From NCBI GenBank assembly GCA_030697555.1, contig JAUYPV010000161.1, positions 35,008 to 99,007 of the forward strand: DNA of 64,000 nucleotides, written 5' to 3'. Position 1 is the first letter of the stretch; the number at the start of each line of letters is the position of its first letter. The translations under genes were made by a program, and so were the position numbers. The DNA comes from Hyphomonadaceae bacterium (GTDB taxonomy: Bacteria; Pseudomonadota; Alphaproteobacteria; Caulobacterales; Hyphomonadaceae). This document shows, one piece after another, positions 33,993 through 42,048 of this stretch. Below the pieces are notes generated by a model. That model had not been told where the DNA came from. It searched no databases and was given only the letters and a program-made list of their open reading frames with translations.

Positions 33993-35564
33993 ATGAAGCT
34001 CACGCGCCGGCATCTTACCTCCGTGGCCCTGATCGCCGCGCTGACACCGGTATCATCTGCGACGCCGATGAAGGCGAACCCCACGGTCGCCATCGCAGCG
34101 GGCAAGGTGCGCGGCAGGGCGCGGGGCGAAGTCGCCGAATTTCTCGGCATTCCCTATGGCGCCGACACGCAGCCGGCGCGCTTCGAAGCGCCGAAGCCGG
34201 CGACGAACTGGAAGGGCACGCGTGACGCACTGGCCTTTGGCGCGGCCTGTCCGCAGGGCGGAGGCGGCGACAAGCAAAGCGAAGACTGCCTCGTGCTCAA
34301 CGTGTGGACGCCCACGCTGGAGAAGAGCGCGAGGAAGCCCGTGCTCGTCTACATCCATGGCGGCGGATATTCTGGCGGTTCGGGTTCGTCACCTGTCACT
34401 GACGGCGCGGAGCTCGCCAGGCGCGGCGATGCTGTCGTGCTGACGCTGAACCATCGCCTCAACGTATTCGGCCATCTTTATCTGCCGCATCTGGTGCGCG
34501 AGGATCGCTACGCCGTCAGCGGCAATGCCGGCCTGCTCGATCTCGTGCTGGCGCTGCAATGGGTTCGCGACAACGTCGCCAGCTTCGGTGGCGATCCGGA
34601 TTGCGTCACGGTGTTCGGCCAGTCCGGCGGCGGAGGCAAGATCGCTTGCCTGATGGCGATGCCCGCAGCCGAGGGCCTCTTCCACCGCGCCTGGACGATG
34701 AGCGGCCAGCAGGTAACGGCGCAGGGCCCCAAAGGCGCCAGCAATCGGGCACAGGCCGTGGCCGATCATCTCAATGTCGCGCCCGCCCGTCTCGCTGGCA
34801 TTGCTACGGAGCGCCTGCTCGCTGGTCTCGCTGCGCGTGATCCCTCGATCAGCGGTGGCCGGGTCTACTGGGGGCCGGTGATCGATGACGCTTCGCTCCC
34901 GGTCCATCCCTTCTGGCCCGACGCGCCGAAGCAGTCTTCGGCAATACCGATGGTGATGGGCAACACGAAGGAAGAGACCGGTTCGCTGATCGCGATGGGA
35001 GATCCGTCGGTCTTCTCGCTGACATGGGAGACGCTGCCCGCGCGCCTCGAGCGCGACATGGTAACGGATATCGAGGTCGCGGGCGTGATCCGCACCTATC
35101 GCGAACTCTTTCCCCAGATCATGCCATCGCAGCTCTTCATCAAGGCCACTACCGCAGGCCGAAGCTGGCGCGCCCAGGTGATCGAAGCCGAGGCCCGCGC
35201 CCGCGAACAGGGCCCGACCTGGGTCTACCAACTCAACTACGCCAACCCGCGCGAGGGCGGCCGATACGGCGCCCACCACACGCTCGATATTCCGCTGGTC
35301 TTTGGCAACACGTCGAAGAAGGAAGCAGAGACCGGAGACAGCGAAGCCGCGAGAATGGTTTCTGCTGCGATGATGGACTCGCTGATGCGTTTCGCCCACA
35401 CCGGCGACCCATCCGGTGGATCGCTCGGCCAGTGGCCGCGTTATGATCTCGGCAAACGCGCGACGATGATCTTTGACGCCGAGAGCCGCATCGAAAACGA
35501 TCCGCGCAAGGCCGAGCGCGAGCTGTTCGCCAGGGCGCCCTACATTCAGCCGGGCACTTACTAG
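33993..35564 (+). CDS. Type-B carboxylesterase, exported
   Basis: A 523-residue carboxylesterase/para-nitrobenzyl-esterase family protein. It has a signal sequence with RRH near the N-terminus (possibly Tat), the family start GKVRGRARGEVAEFLGIPYG, the oxyanion-hole HGGGYSGGS, the nucleophile elbow FGQSGGGGK, and later YGAHHTLDIPLVFGN with the catalytic His. The paired Cys and the SEDCLVLNVWTP motif are also present. It should hydrolyse carboxylic esters in the periplasm. The gene is 77 bases after the haemoglobin gene and may form a separate unit; it converges with kdgK 11 bases away. Confidence 0.87.
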   Translation: MKLTRRHLTSVALIAALTPVSSATPMKANPTVAIAAGKVRGRARGEVAEFLGIPYGADTQPARFEAPKPATNWKGTRDALAFGAACPQGGGGDKQSEDCLVLNVWTPTLEKSARKPVLVYIHGGGYSGGSGSSPVTDGAELARRGDAVVLTLNHRLNVFGHLYLPHLVREDRYAVSGNAGLLDLVLALQWVRDNVASFGGDPDCVTVFGQSGGGGKIACLMAMPAAEGLFHRAWTMSGQQVTAQGPKGASNRAQAVADHLNVAPARLAGIATERLLAGLAARDPSISGGRVYWGPVIDDASLPVHPFWPDAPKQSSAIPMVMGNTKEETGSLIAMGDPSVFSLTWETLPARLERDMVTDIEVAGVIRTYRELFPQIMPSQLFIKATTAGRSWRAQVIEAEARAREQGPTWVYQLNYANPREGGRYGAHHTLDIPLVFGNTSKKEAETGDSEAARMVSAAMMDSLMRFAHTGDPSGGSLGQWPRYDLGKRATMIFDAESRIENDPRKAERELFARAPYIQPGTY

Positions 35565-35575
35565 AGAAACGCCGG

Positions 35576-36571
35576 CTAGCGCTTCACGTCGAACCCACCG
35601 CCGGCCATGAGGGCAAGAATGTCGGCCTCCGATGCATGACTCGCGTCGCCAACCTGTCCGTGTTTCGCCGCGGCCGAATGCAGCGCGAACGCGAGCGCCT
35701 TCGCTTCGGGCACACCCGTCATAAGGGCGTACAAGAATCCGCCAGCAAACGCATCGCCTGCACCGATCCGGTCAACCACGCCGGGAAGGGCGATTGCGGG
35801 GCATTGCTGGGAGCCGGCCCGCGCGAACAGAGTCGCGCCCAGCGAATAGTCGTTGACGCCATGCGTCTCACGCGTCGTCGCCGCAATCATATCGAGTTTC
35901 GGGAATGCAGCGAACGCAGCCTTAGCCGCCGTCGACCGATCCGCGCCTGCAACGCCAAGCACCAGCGCGATATCCCGCTCGTCGATGAAGGCGAGGGTGG
36001 CATGCTCGAGCAGTTGCTTCAGGATCGCCTGGCCCGTCTCGCCGCGCGCCTCCCACAGTTTCGAGCGGTAGTTGCCGTCGAAGCAGACCTTCACATTTGC
36101 TGCCCGCGCAGCCTTCACAGCCGCTAGTGTGGCTTCGCCTGCAGTCTTGCTGATCGCTGGTGTGATGCCCGAAATGTGCAGCCACTCCGCGCCCTTGAGA
36201 GCGCTGGCCCAGTCGATCGAGTTTGCCGGAGCAGTCGCTATCGCCGAGCCTGTACGGTCATACGTGATCTCTGGGGCGCGCGTGACCGCGCCCGGCGTCA
36301 GGAAGTAGAGCCCCATCCTGCCGGGGCCGAACTTCACGTTCGAGGCGTCGACGCCATGCCGGCGCAATTCATCGCGAGCGGCGCGGCCAAGCGGGTTGTC
36401 AGGCAGGATGGTCGCCATCGCGGCGTCGCCGCCGAGGCGCGAAACGCAAATAGCGACATTGGCTTCGGCCCCGCCGATATGCGCCGAAAGCTGTGGCGTC
36501 TGCAGCAGCATTTCGCCCGCAGGCGCCGTCAGGCGCACCAGCATTTCGCCAAAACAGAGGAGCCGGCCCAT
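35576..36571 (-). CDS. kdgK: 2-keto-3-deoxygluconate kinase, PfkB family
   Basis: A 331-residue ribokinase-family sugar kinase. The N-terminal CFGEMLVRL and HIGGAEANVAICVSRLG bind the sugar, and the C-terminal DRIGAGDAFAGGFLYAL carries the catalytic Asp. The subfamily is set by context: it is the last gene after kduI and kduD, whose product 2-keto-3-deoxygluconate (KDG) it would phosphorylate to KDPG for the Entner-Doudoroff aldolase, not in the window. It lies 9 bases after kduD, with an AGGTAAGG ribosome binding site. Confidence 0.87.
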   Translation of the reverse strand: MGRLLCFGEMLVRLTAPAGEMLLQTPQLSAHIGGAEANVAICVSRLGGDAAMATILPDNPLGRAARDELRRHGVDASNVKFGPGRMGLYFLTPGAVTRAPEITYDRTGSAIATAPANSIDWASALKGAEWLHISGITPAISKTAGEATLAAVKAARAANVKVCFDGNYRSKLWEARGETGQAILKQLLEHATLAFIDERDIALVLGVAGADRSTAAKAAFAAFPKLDMIAATTRETHGVNDYSLGATLFARAGSQQCPAIALPGVVDRIGAGDAFAGGFLYALMTGVPEAKALAFALHSAAAKHGQVGDASHASEADILALMAGGGFDVKR

Positions 36572-36580
36572 CTCCGCGCC

Positions 36581-37339
36581 TTACCTCGCCAGCCAGCCGC
36601 CGTCGACCGGGATAATCGCGCCGTGAACATAGTCGGAGGCGGAAGAAGCGAGAAATACGGCCGCGCCGCCAAGATCCGACGGCTCACCCCAGCGCCCGGC
36701 CGGAATGCGCGCGAGGATGTCCCGTGACCGCGTCTCGTCCTTGCGTAGCGCCTCTGTGTTGTTGGTGACGAAATACCCGGGCGCGATGGCGTTCACATTC
36801 ACGCCCTTGGCCGCCCACTCGTTGGCCATCAGCTTGGTCACACCGGCAAGGCCGCTCTTCGCCGCCGTATAGCTCGGTACGCGTATGCCGCCCTGGAAGG
36901 ACAGCAGCGAGGCGATCTGGATGATCTTGGCCTTCTGCTTCTTGTCGATCGCATGCTTCGCGAAGGCCTGGCTCAGGAAGAAGACGGACTTGAGATTCAC
37001 ATTCATCACCGCGTCCCAGTCTTCCTCGGTGAAGTCGACGGCATCGGCGCGGCGGATCGTGCCGGCATTGTTGACGAGGATATCCGCGCGGCCGAGCGCT
37101 TTCAGTGTCTCTGGAACGATGGTCTTCACGGGGCCCATGGAAGACAAGTCAGCATTGATATGATGGAAACGCCGTCCAGCGGCCTTCACCAGTCTGCCTG
37201 TCTCATCCGGCGCCGAGCGGCCCACCGCGGCGATATCCGCGCCAGCCTGCGCCAGCGCGATCGCGATTCCCTGGCCGATGCCGGTGTTCGCCCCGGTGAC
37301 GATGGCGACTTTGCCCGAAAGATCGAACGGCGAACTCAT
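36581..37339 (-). CDS. kduD: 2-deoxy-D-gluconate 3-dehydrogenase / 2,5-diketo-3-deoxygluconate reductase, SDR
   Basis: A 252-residue classical short-chain dehydrogenase with the NAD-binding [17 protein letters not shown] and the catalytic Ser and YTAAKSG (Tyr-x-x-x-Lys). The length and the ending [13 protein letters not shown] fit KduD. It should convert 3-deoxy-D-glycero-2,5-hexodiulosonate made by KduI into KDG. The start overlaps the kduI stop by 4 bases, so translation is coupled. Confidence 0.9.
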   Translation of the reverse strand: MSSPFDLSGKVAIVTGANTGIGQGIAIALAQAGADIAAVGRSAPDETGRLVKAAGRRFHHINADLSSMGPVKTIVPETLKALGRADILVNNAGTIRRADAVDFTEEDWDAVMNVNLKSVFFLSQAFAKHAIDKKQKAKIIQIASLLSFQGGIRVPSYTAAKSGLAGVTKLMANEWAAKGVNVNAIAPGYFVTNNTEALRKDETRSRDILARIPAGRWGEPSDLGGAAVFLASSASDYVHGAIIPVDGGWLAR

Positions 37340-38196
37340 TTAAGCTGGCAGATGTCAAGCTGGTTCATGTCAGTGTAGTCGAGGTTCTCCCCGCCCATCG
37401 CCCAAATGAACGTATATGCCGCTGTCCCTGCGCCCATATGGATCGACCAGGGCGGCGACATCACCGCTTCCTCGTTCATCATCACGATGGAGCGCGATTT
37501 CTCTGGCTCGCCCATGAAATGGAAGACCCGATCATTGGGCCCAAGGCCGAAATAGAGATAGACCTCCGAGCGCCGGTCATGGAGGTGCGGCGGCATTGTA
37601 TTCCACACCGAACCCTTCTTCAGCGTTGTCATGCCCAGCAGCAGCTGGCACGATTTCACCGTCGCTGGTACGACGAACTGATAGATGGTGCGCTCGTTCG
37701 CTGTATCAGGCGCGCCGCGCTCCAGCGGCACCGCCTTCTCGATCGAAATCTTGGCGACTTCGTAGCGCGCATGCGCCGGGGTGGAAACCAGATAGAATCT
37801 CGCCGGCTTCGCTGGATCGTTCGATTTGAACTCCACTTTCGCCGATCCCATCGGAATGTAGAGCCCGTCACGCGGGCCCATCGCGTGCTTCATTCCGTCG
37901 ACGATGATCTCGCCGGCGCCTTCGCCGACATTGATCGCGCCCAATTCGCGCCGCTCGAGGAGCGGCTTGCCCTTGGCCGACGCCGGTTCGGTTTGCAAAG
38001 GCAGCTCGACAGTCGCCTTCACCGGCGCCGCGCCGCCCACCACCATGCGCTCGTTGTGCGAATAGTTGAGTGAGACCTGGTCCGGCTTGAACAGGCCGGT
38101 GATCAGGTAGCGTGTGCGGAGGTCCTCGTTGGACGCGTCCTCCATCATGTCCGGATGAGTTGCGTGGTAGGTCTTCTCGAAGATCGGATCGGCCAT
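37336..38196 (-). CDS. kduI: 5-dehydro-4-deoxy-D-glucuronate isomerase
   Basis: A 286-residue cupin-fold zinc enzyme (about 278 in E. coli), the first step after polysaccharide lyases in pectin and other uronate breakdown. The motif [15 protein letters not shown] carries metal-binding His, His and Glu, with [10 protein letters not shown] after it and a C-terminal [16 protein letters not shown] start it at the ATG at 38196, behind an AAAGG site, rather than the GTG at 38205. An operator-like sequence lies 26 bases upstream (38222-38235). It is the first gene of the kduI-kduD-kdgK operon. Confidence 0.92.
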   Translation of the reverse strand: MADPIFEKTYHATHPDMMEDASNEDLRTRYLITGLFKPDQVSLNYSHNERMVVGGAAPVKATVELPLQTEPASAKGKPLLERRELGAINVGEGAGEIIVDGMKHAMGPRDGLYIPMGSAKVEFKSNDPAKPARFYLVSTPAHARYEVAKISIEKAVPLERGAPDTANERTIYQFVVPATVKSCQLLLGMTTLKKGSVWNTMPPHLHDRRSEVYLYFGLGPNDRVFHFMGEPEKSRSIVMMNEEAVMSPPWSIHMGAGTAAYTFIWAMGGENLDYTDMNQLDICQLK

Positions 38197-38221
38197 GGCG
38201 CGCACCTTTTCAGGCGAAAAA

Positions 38222-38235
38222 GGAAACCGGTGTCA
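38222..38235. promoter_or_regulatory. Operator-like site before kduI
   Basis: GGAAACCGGTGTCA matches 12 of 14 positions of the perfect palindrome at 39452-39465. It is 26 bases upstream of the kduI start and downstream of the LacI gene, so it is a likely binding site for that regulator. Confidence 0.65.
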
Positions 38236-38273
38236 TAAGCCTTCCGAAAGGCCGCCCCGTCAAGGCTGGGACG

Positions 38274-39344
38274 TCAAATCCGGTGCGGGCCCGTCGAGCC
38301 CCGAACAACCAGCTTGGGATGGACCTCGCCAAGCGCCTCTTCCGGCGGCGGCTCGCCGATCAGGCTGTCGCCCAGCAGCCGCGTCGAGGCCATCCGGCCC
38401 ATAAGGCGGATCGGCAGCAGGACGGAGGTCAGGGCGGGCCACAGCCGCGAGGCCAGCGGGCTGTCGTCGAAGCCAACCACTGACACATGTTTGCCGATCT
38501 CGCGTCCCGCCTCGCGAACGGCCTGGCACACGCCCGCCGCCATCTCGTCATTACCGCAGAAGATCGCGGTCGGCGGATCGGCCAGTTCCATCAGCTTCCG
38601 CCCGGCTTCGAGGCCAGACTGGAATGTATAGGCCGCCTTCACGTCCAGTTCGCGCTCCAGCTTTAGCTTGTGCGCCTTGAGGCCTTTCACAAAGCCGGCG
38701 CGCCGCTCATGGGCTGACCGGAACGTGTCCGGCCCTGAGACGTGAGCGATGCGCGTATGGCCAAGTTCGGCCAGGTGCTCGGCCGCTTCCTGTGCGCCTT
38801 CCGCGTCGTGTGTGACGATCGAATGCTCCGGCTCGTCCAGCGGCACCGATGCGATGCGCACATATGGGCAGTCGAATTCCTGCAATATCTTGATCAGCGC
38901 GTCGTCTTCCGAAACCGACGGCGGCAGCACAACACCCGCCAGCTTCTGCCGCTCCACGAAGGCGCGGACGTTCTGCAGGAAGTCCGGCGCTTGTCTCCTG
39001 CAGGGATGGACCAGCAGTTCGAAGCCCGAGCCGCGGATCACGTCGAGAATGCCTTGCTGCATGTCGATGACGTATTGCGGATTCGGCTGGTCGTAGATCA
39101 GGCCGACGAGGAAGGACCGCTTGGACGCCAGCCCCTGCGCCATCGGATCCGGCCGATAGCCTAGCTCCTTGATGATGGCATCGACGTGCTCGCGCGTCTT
39201 TTCCTTCACGAAGGGCGATTTGTTGATGATGCGCGAGACGGTTTTCTTCGAAACCCGCGCCAGCCGGGCGACATCGTTGATGGTCGGGCGCTTGCCATTG
39301 AACTTCGGCGGCTCGACCTTGGTGCGTCTTGGCTTGAGGGTCAT
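38274..39344 (-). CDS. LacI-family regulator of the uronate locus
   Basis: A 356-residue LacI/GalR repressor. The helix-turn-helix and hinge lie at about residues 20-70 (TINDVARLARVSKKTVSRII) and the periplasmic-binding-protein-like effector domain covers 80-345. A basic N-terminal arm precedes the HTH. It lies between kduI and the GH43 gene, and matching palindromes sit before both, so it most likely represses both until a uronate product (perhaps KDG) binds. The ATG at 39344 has AGAGG close by; the frame is open to 39380. Confidence 0.9.
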   Translation of the reverse strand: MTLKPRRTKVEPPKFNGKRPTINDVARLARVSKKTVSRIINKSPFVKEKTREHVDAIIKELGYRPDPMAQGLASKRSFLVGLIYDQPNPQYVIDMQQGILDVIRGSGFELLVHPCRRQAPDFLQNVRAFVERQKLAGVVLPPSVSEDDALIKILQEFDCPYVRIASVPLDEPEHSIVTHDAEGAQEAAEHLAELGHTRIAHVSGPDTFRSAHERRAGFVKGLKAHKLKLERELDVKAAYTFQSGLEAGRKLMELADPPTAIFCGNDEMAAGVCQAVREAGREIGKHVSVVGFDDSPLASRLWPALTSVLLPIRLMGRMASTRLLGDSLIGEPPPEEALGEVHPKLVVRGSTGPHRI

Positions 39345-39451
39345 TGTCCTCTGATGCGCGCGCGAGACAATGTGCGTCAAGCAGATTGGCGGGCCTGATC
39401 CCGCAAATTGTCCTCCGAATTGTCCTCTGCATGCTTCAGCACGGCTTTCCT

Positions 39452-39465
39452 TGACACCGGTGTCA
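39452..39465. promoter_or_regulatory. Perfect LacI-type operator TGACACCGGTGTCA
   Basis: A 14-bp perfect palindrome centred on CCGG, the hallmark of LacI-family operators. It overlaps a TTGACA -35-like hexamer and lies in the divergent region between the regulator and the GH43 gene. A 12/14 copy precedes kduI. Confidence 0.75.
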
Positions 39466-39503
39466 GGACGCGCGAGTTTTCGTCTCCCACGTAGGAGACG
39501 TGC

Positions 39504-41153
39504 ATGGCGGAGGCGACGCGACGACAGGCCCTCGCCGGGATGGCGTCATCTTCGCTTGCGCTTGGCGGTTGCGCGACCGGCGGCCCGGTCTCGCCGCTCG
39601 TCCGCAAGGAAGGCGAGATTTCGCCGTCGGGTCTCGACTGGTCCCATCTCCGTTGGGCGCGGGGCATCGAGAACCAGCGCCGCGCCGATCTCGGCAATGG
39701 GAAATTCCTCAATCCCATCCTGTCCGGCGATCATCCCGATCCCACCATCATCCGCGATGGAGACGTCTGGTACATGACGTTTTCGTCGTTCGAATCCTAT
39801 CCCGGCCTCGTTATCTGGAAATCGCCGGACCTGGTGAACTGGACGCCCGTCACTGCGGCGCTCAAGACCAATATCGGCTCCGTCTGGGCGCCCGAACTCG
39901 TCAAGCACGGCGGCAGATACTTCCTTTACATCCCCGCACGTTTCCCGGACTCGCGATCGATCTACGTGATCCACGCCGAGAGGATCGAAGGCCCGTGGAG
40001 CGAACCGATCGATCTCAAGCTGCCGCGCCACATCGACCCTGGCCACGCCGTGGGTGAAGACGGCAAGCGCTACCTCTTCCTTTCGAGCGGCGACCGAGTT
40101 GCGCTGTCCGATGACGGGCTCTCCACGGTCGGCGATGTCGCGCATGTCTACGATCCGTGGAAATACCCCGAGGAATGGGTGGTGGAGGGCTTCGCGCCCG
40201 AAGGTCCGAAGATCCTTCGCCGTGGCGACTGGTTCTACCTGATCACGGCCGTAGGCGGCACGGCGGGTCCGCCCACCGGCCACATGGTCATCGCCGCGCG
40301 CTCGCGATCGATCAACGGTCCGTGGGAGAATGCGCCCAACAACCCTGTCGTCCGCACCTGGTCGGCGCGCGAGAAATGGTGGTCGCGCGGCCACGCCACC
40401 CTGATCGAAGGGCCGGCCAAAAACGGCCAGGAACAATGGTTCATGGTCTATCACGGCTACGAAAACGGCTTCTGGACACTCGGCCGCCAGACGCTGCTCG
40501 ATCCTGTCGAATGGACAAAGGACGGTTGGTTCGAAGCGAAGGGTGGCGATCTCTCGAAACCGCTTGCCAAGCCCGCCAACATTGCCGGCGCTACGCACGG
40601 GATGGCGCTGTCTGATGATCTCTCGACGGACCGCATCGGCGAGCTCTGGGCCTTCCATGCGCCCGGCCCCAACGAAACCGCCCGCCGCAGCTGGTCGCCC
40701 GGTCTCATGCGTCTCGCCGCTTCAGGTAAAACGCCGACCGACAGCCGCCCGCTGACGTTCATCTGCGGCGATCTAGCCTACGAAGTCATTGCCGACATCG
40801 AAATCGACGACGACGCCGAAGCAGGCGTTCTGCTGTTCTATTCGCCCAAACTCTATTGCGGCCTCGGCTTCAACTCGCGTGGACTGATCATGCATCGTGT
40901 CGCCACACAGCGCGGTCCCGGCGCGACGCCCGATCTCGGCCGCCGCATGCAGCTGCGCGTCGTCAACGACCGGCACATCGTCACGATGTATTCGCGCACG
41001 CCGGCCCACGACTGGACGCAATACGGCGTCCGAATCGAGGTGTCAGGCTACAATCACAATACGGCGTGGGATTTCCTCAGTCTCCGCCCTGGCATCTATT
41101 GCGCCGGGAAGGGCGAGGCGCGGATACGCTCGATAGACTATCGGGCGCTCTGA
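39504..41153 (+). CDS. Secreted glycoside hydrolase family 43 enzyme
   Basis: A 549-residue exported enzyme. The N-terminus combines a Tat-like RRQALAGMASSSLALGG with a lipobox Cys (GGC), so it is probably a lipoprotein. The five-bladed catalytic domain (about 70-345) shows the GH43 acids: GDHPDPTIIRDGD (base Asp), HIDPGHAVGEDG (pKa-modulating Asp) and VVEGFAPEGPK (acid Glu). The C-terminal 190 residues form a concanavalin-like beta-sandwich. GH43 enzymes remove arabinose, xylose or galactose from plant glycans. Control with kduI-kduD-kdgK suggests a uronic-acid-containing substrate such as pectin or glucuronoxylan. GGAG lies before the ATG. Confidence 0.87.
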   Translation: MAEATRRQALAGMASSSLALGGCATGGPVSPLVRKEGEISPSGLDWSHLRWARGIENQRRADLGNGKFLNPILSGDHPDPTIIRDGDVWYMTFSSFESYPGLVIWKSPDLVNWTPVTAALKTNIGSVWAPELVKHGGRYFLYIPARFPDSRSIYVIHAERIEGPWSEPIDLKLPRHIDPGHAVGEDGKRYLFLSSGDRVALSDDGLSTVGDVAHVYDPWKYPEEWVVEGFAPEGPKILRRGDWFYLITAVGGTAGPPTGHMVIAARSRSINGPWENAPNNPVVRTWSAREKWWSRGHATLIEGPAKNGQEQWFMVYHGYENGFWTLGRQTLLDPVEWTKDGWFEAKGGDLSKPLAKPANIAGATHGMALSDDLSTDRIGELWAFHAPGPNETARRSWSPGLMRLAASGKTPTDSRPLTFICGDLAYEVIADIEIDDDAEAGVLLFYSPKLYCGLGFNSRGLIMHRVATQRGPGATPDLGRRMQLRVVNDRHIVTMYSRTPAHDWTQYGVRIEVSGYNHNTAWDFLSLRPGIYCAGKGEARIRSIDYRAL

Positions 41154-41159
41154 CGCCCT

Positions 41160-41504
41160 TCAGATCAGCTTGATGGTCTTGCCGTCGATCTTGATGCGCT
41201 CGGCGCGATGGCGGCCACGCGAATCGGTTGGCTCGTTCAGCAGTTCCAGCGTCACGGTTTTTCCGTTAGCCACTTTCCACATCGGCAGGCCCCGCGACTG
41301 CATGCTCGAAGGTGACCCCAGGGAGACCAGCATGGGCTGGCCCTCGTAGGTGATCCAGATGCCGCCGTCATAGACCGCCCGGTCGATCGTCGTGGTCACC
41401 TGTGTCACCGACCGTTCATTGGCTTCGTATTGCGACCATTCCTGGTTGGCATAGGCCGCAAGGGGCAGTCCCCCGACAAGGAGCGTGATGATGGCAGTGC
41501 GCAT
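41160..41504 (-). CDS. Small exported protein, DUF6152-like
   Basis: A 114-residue protein with signal peptide (TLLVGGLPLAAYANQ) and a small beta-rich mature domain ending RHRAERIKIDGKTIKLI. The layout resembles DUF6152, a family clearly represented at 44527-44889, whose end (LSIRVDGKDYDLMR) matches in pattern; this one lacks the HHGW start. The ATG at 41504 is preceded by GGAAA. Function is unknown. It converges with the GH43 gene 7 bases away, and the frameshifted gene upstream has a very similar signal peptide. Confidence 0.65.
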   Translation of the reverse strand: MRTAIITLLVGGLPLAAYANQEWSQYEANERSVTQVTTTIDRAVYDGGIWITYEGQPMLVSLGSPSSMQSRGLPMWKVANGKTVTLELLNEPTDSRGRHRAERIKIDGKTIKLI

Positions 41505-41621
41505 GATGTTTCCAGCCGATTGCTGGAACAGGTACGCGGTGCTGGGATTCCTGTTCCGCCCGGCGCCAAGTATCGGCGGTTTGCACAGCAATACGGTCAC
41601 GTTCAAGGCCGCCCGTGCCGC

Positions 41622-41977
41622 CTACTTCCCGGCGTAAGGGTCCGGCCCGCCCTCGGCGACGAACCGGTCGATGCGCTGTTCCAGCACCGGCAACGGCACG
41701 GAGCCGAGCTGTTGGGAGATCAGCCGGCCTTGCCGGCATCCGTTCCTGCCCACAGCGTCGGCTGGCACATCCAGCCGGCAACCGCAGGGTTCCAGGTCGA
41801 GATTTCGGGAGAAGCGCACAGCGGCATCTCCTGCTTCGGCTTCACCGCCTCGGCAATCTTCTCGCCTTTCATCTCCACCTTGGGCGGTTGCGTTCTTTCG
41901 CCCTTGGGCACGTTGGGGTGCGCATAGCTCAGCAGGGGCAGGGAACCGGCTATGAACGCAATAATCACGGTACGCAT
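41622..41977 (-). pseudogene. Small exported protein, apparently frameshifted
   Basis: From the ATG at 41977 there is a signal peptide (FIAGSLPLLSYAHPNVPKGE) and a mature part ending at a TGA at 41720-41722, 85 residues in all. The neighbouring frame then continues with protein-like sequence (RLISQQLGSVPLPVLEQRID, ending DPYAGK) to a stop at 41622. A one-base change near 41725 would join the two into a protein of about 117 residues, the size of its neighbours. It is either a recent frameshift mutation or a sequencing error. Two cysteines flank the break (PLCASPE, GWMCQP). Family unknown. Confidence 0.55.
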
Positions 41978-42048
41978 GTCAGCCTCCAGAAACGGGCCGA
42001 CTGGGTTACGCGGCAGCTTAACTCAGGTTCCGTGAAACCTGTGTAGCT

